A stretch of 64,000 bases of DNA from Donghicola mangrovi (GCF_013377535.1 NZ_JABCJE010000008.1:95402-159401); one strand, 5' to 3'; shown: positions 9,118 through 19,114, numbered from the stretch's first letter. The notes: generated by a model not told the origin, from the sequence alone. Numbers and translations: made by a program.

Positions 9118-9975
9118 ATGAAAACGGTCTTTGTCGCCGGTGCAACCGGCTATCTGGGGCGCCATCTGTGCCGCGCCTATCGCGAACGTGGCTGGCGGGT
9201 CCATGCCTTGGTGCGGAGCAAATCCCGCCCTGACCTGCCCCTTGCCGATCTGCATATTCAGGCCGAGGCCACCCGCCCCGAGACCCTGACAGGCGTGATG
9301 GCGGGGGCTGATCTGGTGATTTCGGCCCTTGGCATCACGCGCCAGCGGGATGGGCTGACCTACCACGATGTGGACTATCAGGCCAACCTGAACCTGCTGC
9401 AAGAGGCCCTGCACGCGGGCGTTCCCCATTTCGCCTATGTCCATGTGCTGAACGCAGATCGGATGCCAGAAGTGCCTCTGGTCGCCGCGAAATCTGCCTT
9501 TGTCCGCGCACTTCAGGGGGCTGCGATCCGGTCGACGGTGATAGCGCCGTCTGGCTATTTCTCTGATATGGGGGACTTTTTCGCGATGTCCGAGGCGGGG
9601 CGCGTCTGGCTGTTCGGGGATGGCAAGCTGCGGATCAACCCGATCCACGGGGCCGATCTGGCCCTTGCTAGCGCCGAGGCGATTGATGCGGGCCGCGACT
9701 GGATCGATATCGGGGGACCCGATGTGCTGAGCCATACGGAACTGGCGCAAACCGCCTTTGCCGCGTTGCGCCAACCTGCCCGCATCACGCGCCTGCCCGA
9801 TTGGCTGCGCCGCGCCGCGCTGACCGTGGTGCCGTATGTCATGCCCTCCCATATCAGCGGGCCCACGCAGTTTTTCCTGACGGCGATGGGGCAGGACATG
9901 GTGGGCGAGCAGCACGGCACCCGCCACCTGAGCGACCATTTCGCGGCCCTTGCCGCAGGGGAGCAGCCGTCTTGA
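9118..9975 (+). CDS. NAD(P)-binding atypical SDR/NmrA-like protein
   Basis: A 285-aa Rossmann protein. The N-terminus carries the nucleotide-binding motif VAGATGYLGRHLCRAY (GxxGxxG), then LVRSKSRPDL where the adenosine ribose or phosphate is bound, and DLVISALGITRQRDG. It lacks a clear YxxxK catalytic pair, so it looks like an atypical (NmrA/YwnB-type) short-chain dehydrogenase. Its stop overlaps the TTG start of the following membrane protein, implying translational coupling. Substrate unknown. Confidence 0.75.
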   Translation: MKTVFVAGATGYLGRHLCRAYRERGWRVHALVRSKSRPDLPLADLHIQAEATRPETLTGVMAGADLVISALGITRQRDGLTYHDVDYQANLNLLQEALHAGVPHFAYVHVLNADRMPEVPLVAAKSAFVRALQGAAIRSTVIAPSGYFSDMGDFFAMSEAGRVWLFGDGKLRINPIHGADLALASAEAIDAGRDWIDIGGPDVLSHTELAQTAFAALRQPARITRLPDWLRRAALTVVPYVMPSHISGPTQFFLTAMGQDMVGEQHGTRHLSDHFAALAAGEQPS

Positions 9976-10604
9976 CCCTGACCAAGATTGGCGGCATCGC
10001 CGCCCTGACCTGCGCCGCGACCTATGTGGTGGGGTTCGCGCTGCTGCTCACTGTTTTGGCCCCGTTGGGCTACGGCAGTGCGGATATTGATGCGGCCAAA
10101 GTGGTCGCCTTCATTCACGCGGCGCCGGGCGTGCTGATTGCGTGGAACAGCGTGATCTATCTGGTGAACGGGCTGTCTTTGGCCGTGCTGGTTATGGCGT
10201 TGGCCCGCTGGCGGTCGGGGGATGCTGCTGCCGTGGCCCAAGGGATAGGGCTGATCTGGGCCGCCTTGGTCATCGGGGCGGGGATGATCGCCAATGTCGC
10301 TGTCGAGCGTGCGGCGTCTCTGTATCCTGCCGACCCAGCGGGGGCAGCAGACCTGTGGGCGACTTTGCACGCGGTTGAATTGGGTCTTGGCGGCGGGAAC
10401 GAAATAGCCGGTGGTGCCTGGATCGCGCTGGTTAGCGGGACTGGCCTGCCCCGCTCTATTGCGGCTTTGGGGCTGCTGACGGGCGTATCGGGGCTGGCGA
10501 CGGTGGTGCCGATGATGGGCGACACGGCGGGCGCGGCCTTTGGCCTTGGGGCGATTGTCTGGTTTCTGGCGGTGGGGCTGACGCTACTGCGTGGCGGGAA
10601 ATAA
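9972..10604 (+). CDS. Multi-helix membrane protein (DUF4386-like)
   Basis: A 210-aa integral membrane protein with about six hydrophobic segments (for example IAALTCAATYVVGFALLLTV and GLIWAALVIGAGMIANVAV). I place the start at the TTG at 9972, which overlaps the upstream stop in TTGA; there is no in-frame ATG near the beginning of the hydrophobic region. The arrangement resembles DUF4386 proteins, which have no established activity. The gene ends within the U-run region of the minus-strand small RNA, so the two 3' ends meet head-on. Confidence 0.6.
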   Translation: MTLTKIGGIAALTCAATYVVGFALLLTVLAPLGYGSADIDAAKVVAFIHAAPGVLIAWNSVIYLVNGLSLAVLVMALARWRSGDAAAVAQGIGLIWAALVIGAGMIANVAVERAASLYPADPAGAADLWATLHAVELGLGGGNEIAGGAWIALVSGTGLPRSIAALGLLTGVSGLATVVPMMGDTAGAAFGLGAIVWFLAVGLTLLRGGK

Positions 10605-10690
10605 AAAAGGCGACACACAAGGGAGGAGGAGATGTGTGCCGCCTGTATTTCCAAGATGATGTCAGGGAGGAGGAGAGACATCATCTACCT
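10603..10690 (-). ncRNA. Small RNA with two identical CU-rich (anti-Shine-Dalgarno) hairpin loops
   Basis: Read on the minus strand, two stem-loops follow one another. Hairpin 1 has perfect 9-bp arms (10655-10663 with 10677-10685). Hairpin 2 has 11-bp arms with one G-U pair (10609-10619 with 10633-10643). Both loops are the same 13 bases, UCUCCUCCUCCCU, which is complementary to GGAGG ribosome binding sites. Hairpin 2 is followed directly by a run of six U (10603-10608), so it is also a Rho-independent terminator. This is the architecture of the CcsR/'cuckoo' and alpha-r14 RNAs of alphaproteobacteria. No DUF1127 gene, the usual partner of CcsR clusters, is visible upstream. The 5' end is not defined by sequence. 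Confidence 0.75.
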
Positions 10691-10922
10691 CTAGAAGATG
10701 CCCGACTCTGACCGAAGGGACAAGAATTAATGCTGCGGTGCAGCTTTGCGCCCGCAGAAACGGTCGTATTGATGCAGAATGGCCACAGGTTAAAGGATGT
10801 GTCGCAGCAACCTGTGCGTCCATAAGTGCACGGAATTGATTTGAAATTCACTAAATCGCCCATTAATTCAGCAAAAACATGCGGATTTGGGGTTTCTTAT
10901 CCAGCGCCATGAATTGCGCAGC

Positions 10923-10948
10923 AAAAAGGGGGCCGATCGCCCCCTTTG
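10923..10948 (-). terminator. Rho-independent terminator of the molybdenum hydroxylase gene
   Basis: On the minus strand AAAGGGGGC, a short loop, and GGCCCCCTTTTT form a 9-bp GC-rich stem ending in a T-run. It lies 17 bases after the stop of the large-subunit gene at 10965. Confidence 0.75.
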
Positions 10949-10964
10949 GCCGATGGAATCGCCC

Positions 10965-13262
10965 TTATTCTGCGGCGATGTCGCTCTGATTCAGCATGTC
11001 CCACACCCGCATCGGCGTGAGCGGCATGTCGACCCGAGTCACCCCGCGTGACCACAGGGCGTCCTGCACAGCGTTCGCCACGGCGGCCAAGGCGCCAACG
11101 GTTCCAGCCTCGCCACAGCCTTTCATGCCCATGGGGTTGCCGGTCGAGGGGACCGCGCGGGTGCTGAACCCGATCCAAGGGCAATCCGCAGCCCGAGGCA
11201 TCGCATAGTCCATAAAGCTGGCCGTCAGCAGCTGGCCATCGGCGTCATAAACGACTCGCTCTGACAGCGCCTGCCCGATCCCTTGGGCGACGCCGCCATG
11301 CACCTGACCTTCGGCCAGTAGCGGGTTGATCAGGTTGCCGAAGTCATCCACCACCGTGTAGCGATCCACAGAGGTCACGCCGGTTTCGGGGTCAATCTCG
11401 ACCTCGGCCACGTGCGCGCCGTTGGGATAGCTGCGGGCGTCCAGCGTTGTGCGGGCCTCGTGGACCAACAGGTCGGTCCGCCCATCGGCGCGGGCCATAT
11501 CGGCCAGCTCCAGCATGGTGGGGGCTAGGTTCGAGCCATCCTTGCGGAACCGCTCGTCATCGAACTGGACATCGGCGGGGTCAAAGCCCTCTTTCTCGGC
11601 CCAATAGGCGCTGAAGGCTTCGATCATGCGGGTGGCCGTGGCCAAGGTCGCCGTATTCTGCGTGGTCACCGAACGCGATCCGCCTGTGCCGCCGCCCGTG
11701 GCGATCAGATCGCTGTCCCCCTGGATCACTGTGATCCGGTCCACGGGTATGCCGGTCTGGTCGCTCAGGAACTGGGCATAGACCGTCTCGTGGCCCTGCC
11801 CGTTCGATTGAGTGCCCACATAGATGCTGGCGGTGCCATCCTCGTTGAACACCACCTTGGCCGTCTCGGACGGATCGCCAAGGATGCTTTCGATGTAATA
11901 GCACAGTCCCATGCCGCGCAGTTTGCCTGCGGCTTCGCTGGCCGCTTTGCGGGCGGGGAAACCGGCCAGATCGGCCTCTTGGCCCGCGGCATCCAGCACC
12001 ATCCCGAAATCACCCACATCATAGGTTTCTCCGGTGGCCGAGACATAGGGGAAGGCATCCTTGGCAATGAAATTGATGCGCCGCAGTTCCCAAGGATCAA
12101 CCCCCAGCTCACGGGCGGCGCGGTCCATGCAACGCTCCAGCAGATAGATCGCCTCGGGGCGGCCCGCGCCGCGATAGGCATCCACCTGCGTGGTGTTGGT
12201 GTAATAGCCTTCGACGTTCAGCCAGACGGTTTGCACGTCATAGGTGCCCGTCAGAACCTTGGCAAAGAGGGCGGCCTGAATCATTTGCCCGTTTTCCGAG
12301 TTATAGGCCCCCAGATTGCACCGAGTCCGCACGCGATAGGCGATCAGCTTGTTCCCAGCGTCAAAGGCCAGATCGGCCACCGATACCAAGTCGCGCCCCG
12401 CGTTGTCCGACAGCATGGATTCCGTCCGTTCGGCCATCCAGTGCACTGGTCGCCCCAAGGCACGGGCCGCCTGCGCCACCGCGAAATATTCGGGGTAACC
12501 CATGGCCTTCATGCCGAAGCCGCCACCAACATCTGGGTTGGTCACGCGGATCTGTTCTGGGGCCAGCGCCATTGCCTTGGACAGGTCGCGCTTCATGTTC
12601 CACACGCCTTGGCCGTTGAACGCAAAGTGCAGGCGGGTGCCGTCCCATTCGGCAAAGCAGCCGCGCGGTTCCATCGAGTTCACGATGATGCGGTTATCCT
12701 CGACCTCCAGCGTGACGACTTTGGCGGCGCTTTGGATGGCGGCTTCGGTCGCCGCCTCGTCGCCCGTGGCCCAATCAAAGGCGCGGTTGTCGGGGGCCTC
12801 GGGGTGGATCAGTGGACCGCCAGGCGCATAGTCCAATGACGCAGGCAGTTCGTCATAGTCCAGCACCACCCGTTCGGCGGCATCGCGGGCCTGCTGCACC
12901 GTGTCCGCAACGATGATCGCGACAGGCTCTCCGACAAAGCGCAAACGATCCTTGGCCAGCATCGGGCGAACGGGCGCGGCGGCACGGCTGCCATCGCGGT
13001 TCTTGGCCACCATTCCGCGCATCGAGATATCCATGCCAGCGGCTTCCAGATCGGCGGCGGTCAGGACGGCGCGCACCCCATCGGCCGCGGCGGCATCGCT
13101 GACATCCAGACCGGTGATCTGCCCGTGGGCCACGGGGCTGCGCACAAACACAGCGCGCAGGGCGCCTTCGGGGGCGATGTCATCCACATAGCGCCCCTCT
13201 CCGGTCAGAAAGCGCAGATCTTCGCGGCGTGTGACCGACTGGCTTTTCCCGAACTTTTCCAT
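10965..13262 (-). CDS. Molybdenum hydroxylase large subunit (xanthine dehydrogenase/CoxL form II type)
   Basis: A 765-aa molybdopterin-cytosine-dinucleotide-binding subunit of the xanthine oxidase family. It carries the form II active-site motif AYRGAGRPEA instead of the AYRCSFR of true CO dehydrogenase, so CO oxidation is unlikely. It also has the substrate-pocket glycine loop GGGFGMKAMGYPEY and the C-terminal catalytic glutamate motif MKGCGEAGTVGA. The ATG at 13262 (MEKFGKSQSVTRREDLRFLTG) starts the usual N-terminus. The iron-sulfur and FAD subunits normally encoded next to it are absent on both sides, so it is an orphan large subunit. The substrate (aldehyde, purine or N-heterocycle) is unknown. 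Confidence 0.85.
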   Translation of the reverse strand: MEKFGKSQSVTRREDLRFLTGEGRYVDDIAPEGALRAVFVRSPVAHGQITGLDVSDAAAADGVRAVLTAADLEAAGMDISMRGMVAKNRDGSRAAAPVRPMLAKDRLRFVGEPVAIIVADTVQQARDAAERVVLDYDELPASLDYAPGGPLIHPEAPDNRAFDWATGDEAATEAAIQSAAKVVTLEVEDNRIIVNSMEPRGCFAEWDGTRLHFAFNGQGVWNMKRDLSKAMALAPEQIRVTNPDVGGGFGMKAMGYPEYFAVAQAARALGRPVHWMAERTESMLSDNAGRDLVSVADLAFDAGNKLIAYRVRTRCNLGAYNSENGQMIQAALFAKVLTGTYDVQTVWLNVEGYYTNTTQVDAYRGAGRPEAIYLLERCMDRAARELGVDPWELRRINFIAKDAFPYVSATGETYDVGDFGMVLDAAGQEADLAGFPARKAASEAAGKLRGMGLCYYIESILGDPSETAKVVFNEDGTASIYVGTQSNGQGHETVYAQFLSDQTGIPVDRITVIQGDSDLIATGGGTGGSRSVTTQNTATLATATRMIEAFSAYWAEKEGFDPADVQFDDERFRKDGSNLAPTMLELADMARADGRTDLLVHEARTTLDARSYPNGAHVAEVEIDPETGVTSVDRYTVVDDFGNLINPLLAEGQVHGGVAQGIGQALSERVVYDADGQLLTASFMDYAMPRAADCPWIGFSTRAVPSTGNPMGMKGCGEAGTVGALAAVANAVQDALWSRGVTRVDMPLTPMRVWDMLNQSDIAAE

Positions 13263-13388
13263 ACGCCTGCTCTCCCCCTTATGCGGCCCTGTTTCCAGAT
13301 GTGCAGAGTAGGCGCGGTTTCGCATCTGTCCAGCCCCGTGGCCGCACCGGATGCGCGATACGCCTGTGCGCGAAAGTGGGGTCGGGCG

Positions 13389-14375
13389 TCAGGTGGACTG
13401 CGATTTCAACCAGTCGCTGGGGCTGGCGCCAGACACCCGCAGAAACTCGCGGTTGAAGTTGGATTTGGTGTTGAAGCCCGCGCTCAGCATCGCCTCGGTC
13501 ACGGATTTGCCGGCGATCAGGGCGGACTGGGCCTCGGCAATCCGTGCGGCGTTCACATAGCGCGAGACGTTTTCGCCTGTGGCTCTATTGATCGTGCTGG
13601 ACAGGGTCTTGGCCGGGACACGCAGTTTGCGGGCTAGTTGGGCGAGCGTCAGGTCGGCGTTCAGATAGGGCTTTTCCTGCGCCATCAGAGTGGTCACGCG
13701 GTGCCACAGCTCTGGGTCCGGGTCCTCTTTTGCGGGTTCGGGCTCTGGCGCGGGGGGCTCTTCGGTCCGGATATAGGGGGACAGGCTGAGCATCCCGATC
13801 AGTAGCAGGTTACCCACCGAAAACACCGAGATGATCCATGGCCGCAGATGCTGCCAGCCCTGAATTTGCGCCGCCACGATCAGCACATCACTGATGGCCG
13901 AGGCGGTCAGCGCCGCGCCGATCACCACCCAGACCCGCGTAGGCATGTTGCCATGCCCAAGTTGCATCAAGGGCTGCGCGTCGGTCCCGCGCAGGGCGTG
14001 GATCAGGATCGCCAGCCCATAGCCGACAAAGGCACAGGGCAGCAGCAAGTCCACCAGCGCGGGCGCCACCGCCAGCACCAGCAGGGCCGCCAGAGGGACA
14101 ACCCCGTGGATCAGGTCCTTGGGGGACATGCGGCGCACGGCGGTCGATTGATAGGCCAGCCACGCCAGACCGGGGATCATCGCTGCCGTCACCGGTTGCA
14201 CGGGCAGCAGCCACTTGACCCCGTAATGTTGCGCCAGCGCGATGATCATCGCCTGCGCTGCGCAAACCATCAGCAGCAGTGCCAGCATCGAGACTTGCTG
14301 GCGTTCCTGCCACAGACGCAGGGCGGCAAAACTCAGGACGATCGAGACGAAAACGGGAATGGGAAAGGCCGGCAT
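13389..14375 (-). CDS. Membrane-bound AraC-family regulator
   Basis: A 328-aa protein with six or seven hydrophobic segments over residues 1-200 and a C-terminal AraC helix-turn-helix (residues about 237-325: LTLAQLARKLRVPAKTLSSTI, then SVTEAMLSAGFNTKSNFNREF). I chose the ATG at 14375 (MPAFPIPVFV), where the first membrane segment starts. Such membrane AraC proteins sense an extracellular or membrane signal. It is divergent from the secreted hydrolase at 14514, its likely target. Confidence 0.8.
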   Translation of the reverse strand: MPAFPIPVFVSIVLSFAALRLWQERQQVSMLALLLMVCAAQAMIIALAQHYGVKWLLPVQPVTAAMIPGLAWLAYQSTAVRRMSPKDLIHGVVPLAALLVLAVAPALVDLLLPCAFVGYGLAILIHALRGTDAQPLMQLGHGNMPTRVWVVIGAALTASAISDVLIVAAQIQGWQHLRPWIISVFSVGNLLLIGMLSLSPYIRTEEPPAPEPEPAKEDPDPELWHRVTTLMAQEKPYLNADLTLAQLARKLRVPAKTLSSTINRATGENVSRYVNAARIAEAQSALIAGKSVTEAMLSAGFNTKSNFNREFLRVSGASPSDWLKSQST

Positions 14376-14513
14376 CGGGAAATGAACTCTGGGGTAATGA
14401 CCCCTCGATAGGCCTAAATCGCGATTTTGGCGACCTAAATCCGGAAAAAGGACGCCAGCGCCCTCGGTTAGGGCCCAGTTGGTGGCATCCACACCATCAA
14501 CGGGACCAACATT

Positions 14514-15527
14514 ATGAAGACCATCCTTTGCACCATCGCCCTTGCAACCGCCGCCAACTGTGCCTCGGCCGAGGGAGCTGGTTTGCGGATCAGTGAACTG
14601 CCCCTGCCCCATCACGACAAGCCCGCCCGCGTGGCGATCTGGTATCCCGCCGAAGGCACCGGCGAGACGACCACCTATGCAGACAGTCCCGTTTTCGTCG
14701 GCGTTCCAGTCCGGCAGGACGCGGCGATCGCGGCAGGCGAACATCCCGTGGTCCTGTTCAGCCACGGGATCGGCGGCACCGACCGCGCTCAGGCTTGGTT
14801 GGGATCGGAATTGGCCAAACGTGGGGCCGTCGTCATCATGGTGAACCACCCCAACTCGACTTGGGGTGATTTCGACATGTCCCAAGGGGTCAAGCACTGG
14901 ACCCGCGCGCAGGACCTCTCTGCCGCTTTGGACAGTGTCAGCGCGGCCCCCGAGTTTGCCAACCAACTGGACCTTGGCCACGTCATGGCAGCGGGGTTTT
15001 CCTATGGCGGTTGGACGGCGCTGACCTTGGGTGGGTTAATCGGCAACCACGCGGGGTTTGTCCAGACCTGCGAGGATCAGCGCGCCACGATGGAGGCGTG
15101 CGACATGCTGCTGTCGGACAAAGTGCAAATGCAGGCAGTCGATCCGGCCCTGTGGAACGCGGATTACTCTGATCCCCGTGTCACGCAGGTGGCGGCCATT
15201 GATCCGGGATTTGTCTGGGGTCTGAACGCGAAAAATGCGGAGGGGCTGGTCGGGGATGTCCAACTGATCGGCTTCGGGGACGCGCAAACGCGGATGTCGG
15301 CGACCAACTTTGAGGACAGCGGGCTGGCAGGGCTGCTGCCCGATGCAACGGTGGTTCAGATGCCTTCGGCGATCCACTTCACGGCCATGCCCGTCTGCAC
15401 GCCCCAAGGTGAGGCGATCCTGAAAGAAGAGCAGGATGATCCCGTCTGCACCGACCCCGAGGGCACGGACCGCGCCGAAATCCATGCTGAGATTGTGGAT
15501 GCACTTGCGCAGCAACTTGGCCTGTAA
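14514..15527 (+). CDS. Secreted alpha/beta-hydrolase (predicted dienelactone-hydrolase/PAF-acetylhydrolase-like)
   Basis: A 337-aa exported hydrolase. The signal peptide MKTILCTIALATAANCASA is followed by PARVAIWYPAEGTGE, the typical opening of this family. The oxyanion region is VVLFSHGIGGTDRA, the nucleophile elbow is AGFSYGG (Ser at about residue 163), and a candidate catalytic histidine is in PSAIHFTAMP. Cysteines near the end (MPVCTPQ, DPVCTDP) could form a disulfide. Probably an esterase of unknown substrate, divergent from the membrane AraC regulator. Confidence 0.78.
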   Translation: MKTILCTIALATAANCASAEGAGLRISELPLPHHDKPARVAIWYPAEGTGETTTYADSPVFVGVPVRQDAAIAAGEHPVVLFSHGIGGTDRAQAWLGSELAKRGAVVIMVNHPNSTWGDFDMSQGVKHWTRAQDLSAALDSVSAAPEFANQLDLGHVMAAGFSYGGWTALTLGGLIGNHAGFVQTCEDQRATMEACDMLLSDKVQMQAVDPALWNADYSDPRVTQVAAIDPGFVWGLNAKNAEGLVGDVQLIGFGDAQTRMSATNFEDSGLAGLLPDATVVQMPSAIHFTAMPVCTPQGEAILKEEQDDPVCTDPEGTDRAEIHAEIVDALAQQLGL

Positions 15528-15540
15528 CAGGCAGCGGATC

Positions 15541-15564
15541 GGGGGCGCGTTTCAAGGCGCCCCC
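15541..15564. terminator. Hairpin between convergent genes
   Basis: An 8-bp stem, GGGGGCGC with GCGCCCCC around an 8-base loop, lies between the convergent ends of the hydrolase and the anchor-protein gene. There is no clear T-run on either side, so termination is probable from position but weak from sequence. Confidence 0.45.
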
Positions 15565-15572
15565 TGAAAACC

Positions 15573-16235
15573 TTAGGGGGTCAGCAACCGCTCATAATCC
15601 CCGCGAACATGCAGGGTGAAGGTCACGTCTTGGTCGGTGCGATTGCGCCAGTACCAGCCGTGGTTCCCGTCAAAGGCGGCGGTCAGAACGCCCGATTGGC
15701 CGGGCTGGTTGCGGCCCTGTTCATAGCTGATCTCGCCGCCGCCGTCCCCGTGCATGTCATAGTTGAGCAGCCCGCCATTCGCCGTCCACTCAAAGGTCGC
15801 CTGCTGGCCTTCGGTCATTTTCAGCTTGGCCTCGATGCTGTCCTCTGGCTCCAGCGTGAAGCTCCAGGTGTCGTGCCATTCCGAAGCCTCGGCTGGCGCG
15901 ACATTTTCAGTCACAGCAACGCCGCCACTCGCAACCAGCGCGGCCAGTTGGGCTTCGATCGCGTCGAGCCGATTCAGGATTTGCGGATCGGTCACGGGCT
16001 TGGTCTTTTCGGCCTCTGCCTCGGCATAAAGACCCTGCTTGATCTCTCCCATTTTGGTCAGGCCCATGGTGCGGCCAAGGCCGGTCGGGTCGATGCCGTA
16101 TTCGGCGGGCAGCCAGAACACCGTCAGGATCACCCCCGCCGCAACAGCCGCGCCAAGGGTAGCGCGGATCAGGCTGCCGCCCGAGGCATTTACGCCGCGA
16201 ATATGGCCGGAGGCATCGAATTGGGTCTTGGTCAT
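15573..16235 (-). CDS. Membrane-anchored periplasmic protein, partner of HupE-like protein
   Basis: A 220-aa protein with a short cytoplasmic head, one membrane helix (ATLGAAVAAGVILTVFWLPA, residues about 26-45), a coiled linker (RLDAIEAQLAALVAS) and a C-terminal beta-rich domain with WHDTWSFTLEPED and GNHGWYWRNRTDQDVTF. I do not recognise a named family with certainty; it resembles proteins annotated as transmembrane anchor proteins. It is 18 bases downstream of the HupE/UreJ-like gene on the same strand, so the two probably act together. Confidence 0.6.
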   Translation of the reverse strand: MTKTQFDASGHIRGVNASGGSLIRATLGAAVAAGVILTVFWLPAEYGIDPTGLGRTMGLTKMGEIKQGLYAEAEAEKTKPVTDPQILNRLDAIEAQLAALVASGGVAVTENVAPAEASEWHDTWSFTLEPEDSIEAKLKMTEGQQATFEWTANGGLLNYDMHGDGGGEISYEQGRNQPGQSGVLTAAFDGNHGWYWRNRTDQDVTFTLHVRGDYERLLTP

Positions 16236-16253
16236 CGTCTTGTCCTGTCAGGT

Positions 16254-16988
16254 TCAGGCAACAATCAGACCGGCGATCTGATAGCCCATCAGGGCAAAAC
16301 CGGCGGTCATCATGGCAACGTTCACGGCATAGGCCTGCCGCGCAAAAGAAGGCGTGGCGCGCCAACGGGTCATCACGATCAGGATCGCGGACAAAGCCAT
16401 CAGTTGCCCAATCTCGACCCCGACATTGAAGGCCAGAAGGTTCGGCCACAGCCCCTCGGGCGAGATGTTGTAATCACGGATCTTGGACGACAGGCCGAAC
16501 CCGTGCAGGAAGCCGAACACCAGCGTCGCGATCTTGGTGTTGGGCTGCACTCCGAACCATGTGCGAAAGGCCCCCAGATTATCCAGCGCCTTGTAGACCA
16601 CAGAAAACCCGATGATCGCGTCGATGATGTAGCTGTTGATCCCGAAGTTGAACCAAACCCCCGCCAGCATCGTGGTAGAATGGCCGATGGCGAAAAGGGT
16701 CACGTAAATGGCGATCTCCTTCATCCCGTATAGGAAAAAGATCACCCCGAGCAGGAACAGAATGTGGTCGTAGCCCGTCACCATATGCTTGGCGCCAAGG
16801 TAGAGGAACGGGATCAGGTTCACGCCCGTCACCTCTTTGATATAGCCCTTGTCCCCCAGCGTGACCGCGTGGGCCATGGCGCTATCGGCCCAGAAGAGCA
16901 GCGAGATGGCCGCCAACACGCAGAACACCCGACTGGCCAGCACAGCCGAGAGGGCATTGGCCGCGGCGGGTTTGGTGGGTGCTCTCAT
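16254..16988 (-). CDS. HupE/UreJ-family membrane protein
   Basis: A 244-aa protein with an N-terminal signal/anchor ending SAMAHA and about six further membrane helices. The family motif HMVTGYDHILFLLGVIFFLY and the later HSTTMLAGV and GFLHGFGLSS contain the conserved histidines and acids linked to metal transport in HupE/UreJ. No hydrogenase or urease genes are nearby, so nickel transport is only a possibility; this subfamily is widespread next to unrelated genes. It forms an operon with the anchored protein at 15573. Confidence 0.75.
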   Translation of the reverse strand: MRAPTKPAAANALSAVLASRVFCVLAAISLLFWADSAMAHAVTLGDKGYIKEVTGVNLIPFLYLGAKHMVTGYDHILFLLGVIFFLYGMKEIAIYVTLFAIGHSTTMLAGVWFNFGINSYIIDAIIGFSVVYKALDNLGAFRTWFGVQPNTKIATLVFGFLHGFGLSSKIRDYNISPEGLWPNLLAFNVGVEIGQLMALSAILIVMTRWRATPSFARQAYAVNVAMMTAGFALMGYQIAGLIVA

Positions 16989-17147
16989 TGATTGACCTTT
17001 GTGCGTTGTGGCAGGGGGCTTTGGACCCGCACCTCAATCCCAGTGCATTGCTTTGGCGATATCATCGCGAAATCAGCGCCTTGGAACGAGGTCTACATTG
17101 GTCGAATTGCGGCTCTCGGAAGGCCGGTATTCCGCTGCGATCCGTGC

Positions 17148-18269
<1,122 letters not shown>

Positions 18270-18326
18270 GGTCTGTCCAGTTTTCTGAAAGAAGGGGCTG
18301 GAACCCATGGCTCCGACAGGGGGAAA

Positions 18327-19021
18327 TCAGGCCTCGGGGATATCGCGCCCGAAGGTTTCAAGTGTGACATCGTCGGGCACGGGGCCGCCGCTCTGGCCGG
18401 TTTCCAACCCGTTGATCGCGGTCATCTCAGCCTCGGTCAGGGCAAAGTCGAAGATATCCAAGTTTTCGGCGATGCGCGCAGGTTTCACGGATTTGGGGAT
18501 GATCCCACGCCGCTCTTGGACGTGCCAGCCCAGCATGATTTGCGCGGCGGATTTCCCGTGGGCCTTGGCGATGCTCAGGATCACCGGATCGTCCAGCGTG
18601 CTGCGCCCCGTTCCGCGATAGAAGGTGATGCCGCCAATGGGCGACCACGCTTGGGTCAGGATGCCGTGGGCGGCGTTGATGCCTTGAACGTCGCGCTGCT
18701 GGAAATAGGGGTGCACCTCAATCTGCTCCACCCCCAGTTTGCCGCGCTTTTGGCAAAGCTGTGCAGGGTCTCGTCGTAGCCGAAGTCATTGATCCATATC
18801 TTGGTTTCGATAAAGACCTGATCGCGCGGCAGGCCCGCGGCCTTGATCGCCTGACCGACCTCTCGCTCGTTGCCATAGACCGCAGCGGTGTCGATCAGCG
18901 GGTACCCAAGGCGCAGGGCCTCGGACACGGCGGCTTCGGTTTCTGCGGGGGGTGTCTGAAAAACGCCCAAGCCGAATTGGGGCATAAAGACGCCGTTTTT
19001 CAAAGTTACATGCGGGATCAT
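18327..19021 (-). pseudogene. Aldo/keto reductase (2,5-diketo-gluconate reductase type), split by a one-base deletion
   Basis: The N-terminal part (ATG at 19021: MIPHVTLKNGVFMPQFGLGVF, Asp/Tyr of PLIDTAAVYGNE, Lys of ETKIWINDF) runs into a wrong frame after KSAAN near 18740. The C-terminal part (EQIEVHPYFQQRDVQG to the end, with IPKSVKPARIAEN) continues in a neighbouring frame. Adding one A to the AAA run at 18738-18740 restores KSAAKLGVEQIEVHPY, the expected family sequence. All catalytic residues are otherwise intact, so this is either a very recent mutation or a sequencing error. It is divergent from the LysR gene, its likely regulator. Confidence 0.8.
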
Positions 19022-19070
19022 GGTGCATTCCTTTCGTATGAGCGGAATGTAAGGCATGGCCCCTACCTCG

Positions 19071-19088
19071 ATAATCCGGCATAATCCG
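19071..19088. repeat. Tandem ATAATCCG repeat in the LysR/aldo-keto reductase interval
   Basis: ATAATCCG occurs twice, starting at 19071 and 19081, one helical turn apart. This is 26 bases before the LysR start and 49 before the divergent aldo/keto reductase. It is a plausible regulator contact site. Confidence 0.35.
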
Positions 19089-19114
19089 AATAGGTTTTTG
19101 CGTCAGGAGCATAA

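Noticed and set aside
10621..10680. The two hairpins as a plus-strand terminator of the 9972 gene.
   Set aside because: On the plus strand neither stem is followed by a T-run and the loops are purine-rich; the six-base U-run exists only on the minus strand.
10681..10863. A 60-codon minus-strand frame just upstream of the small RNA, as a possible DUF1127 partner gene.
   Set aside because: Its translation has none of the DUF1127 pattern and no ribosome binding site.
10965..13262. Carbon monoxide dehydrogenase large subunit.
   Set aside because: The active-site loop is AYRGAGR, not the AYRCSFR of CO-oxidising enzymes, and the other two subunits are missing.
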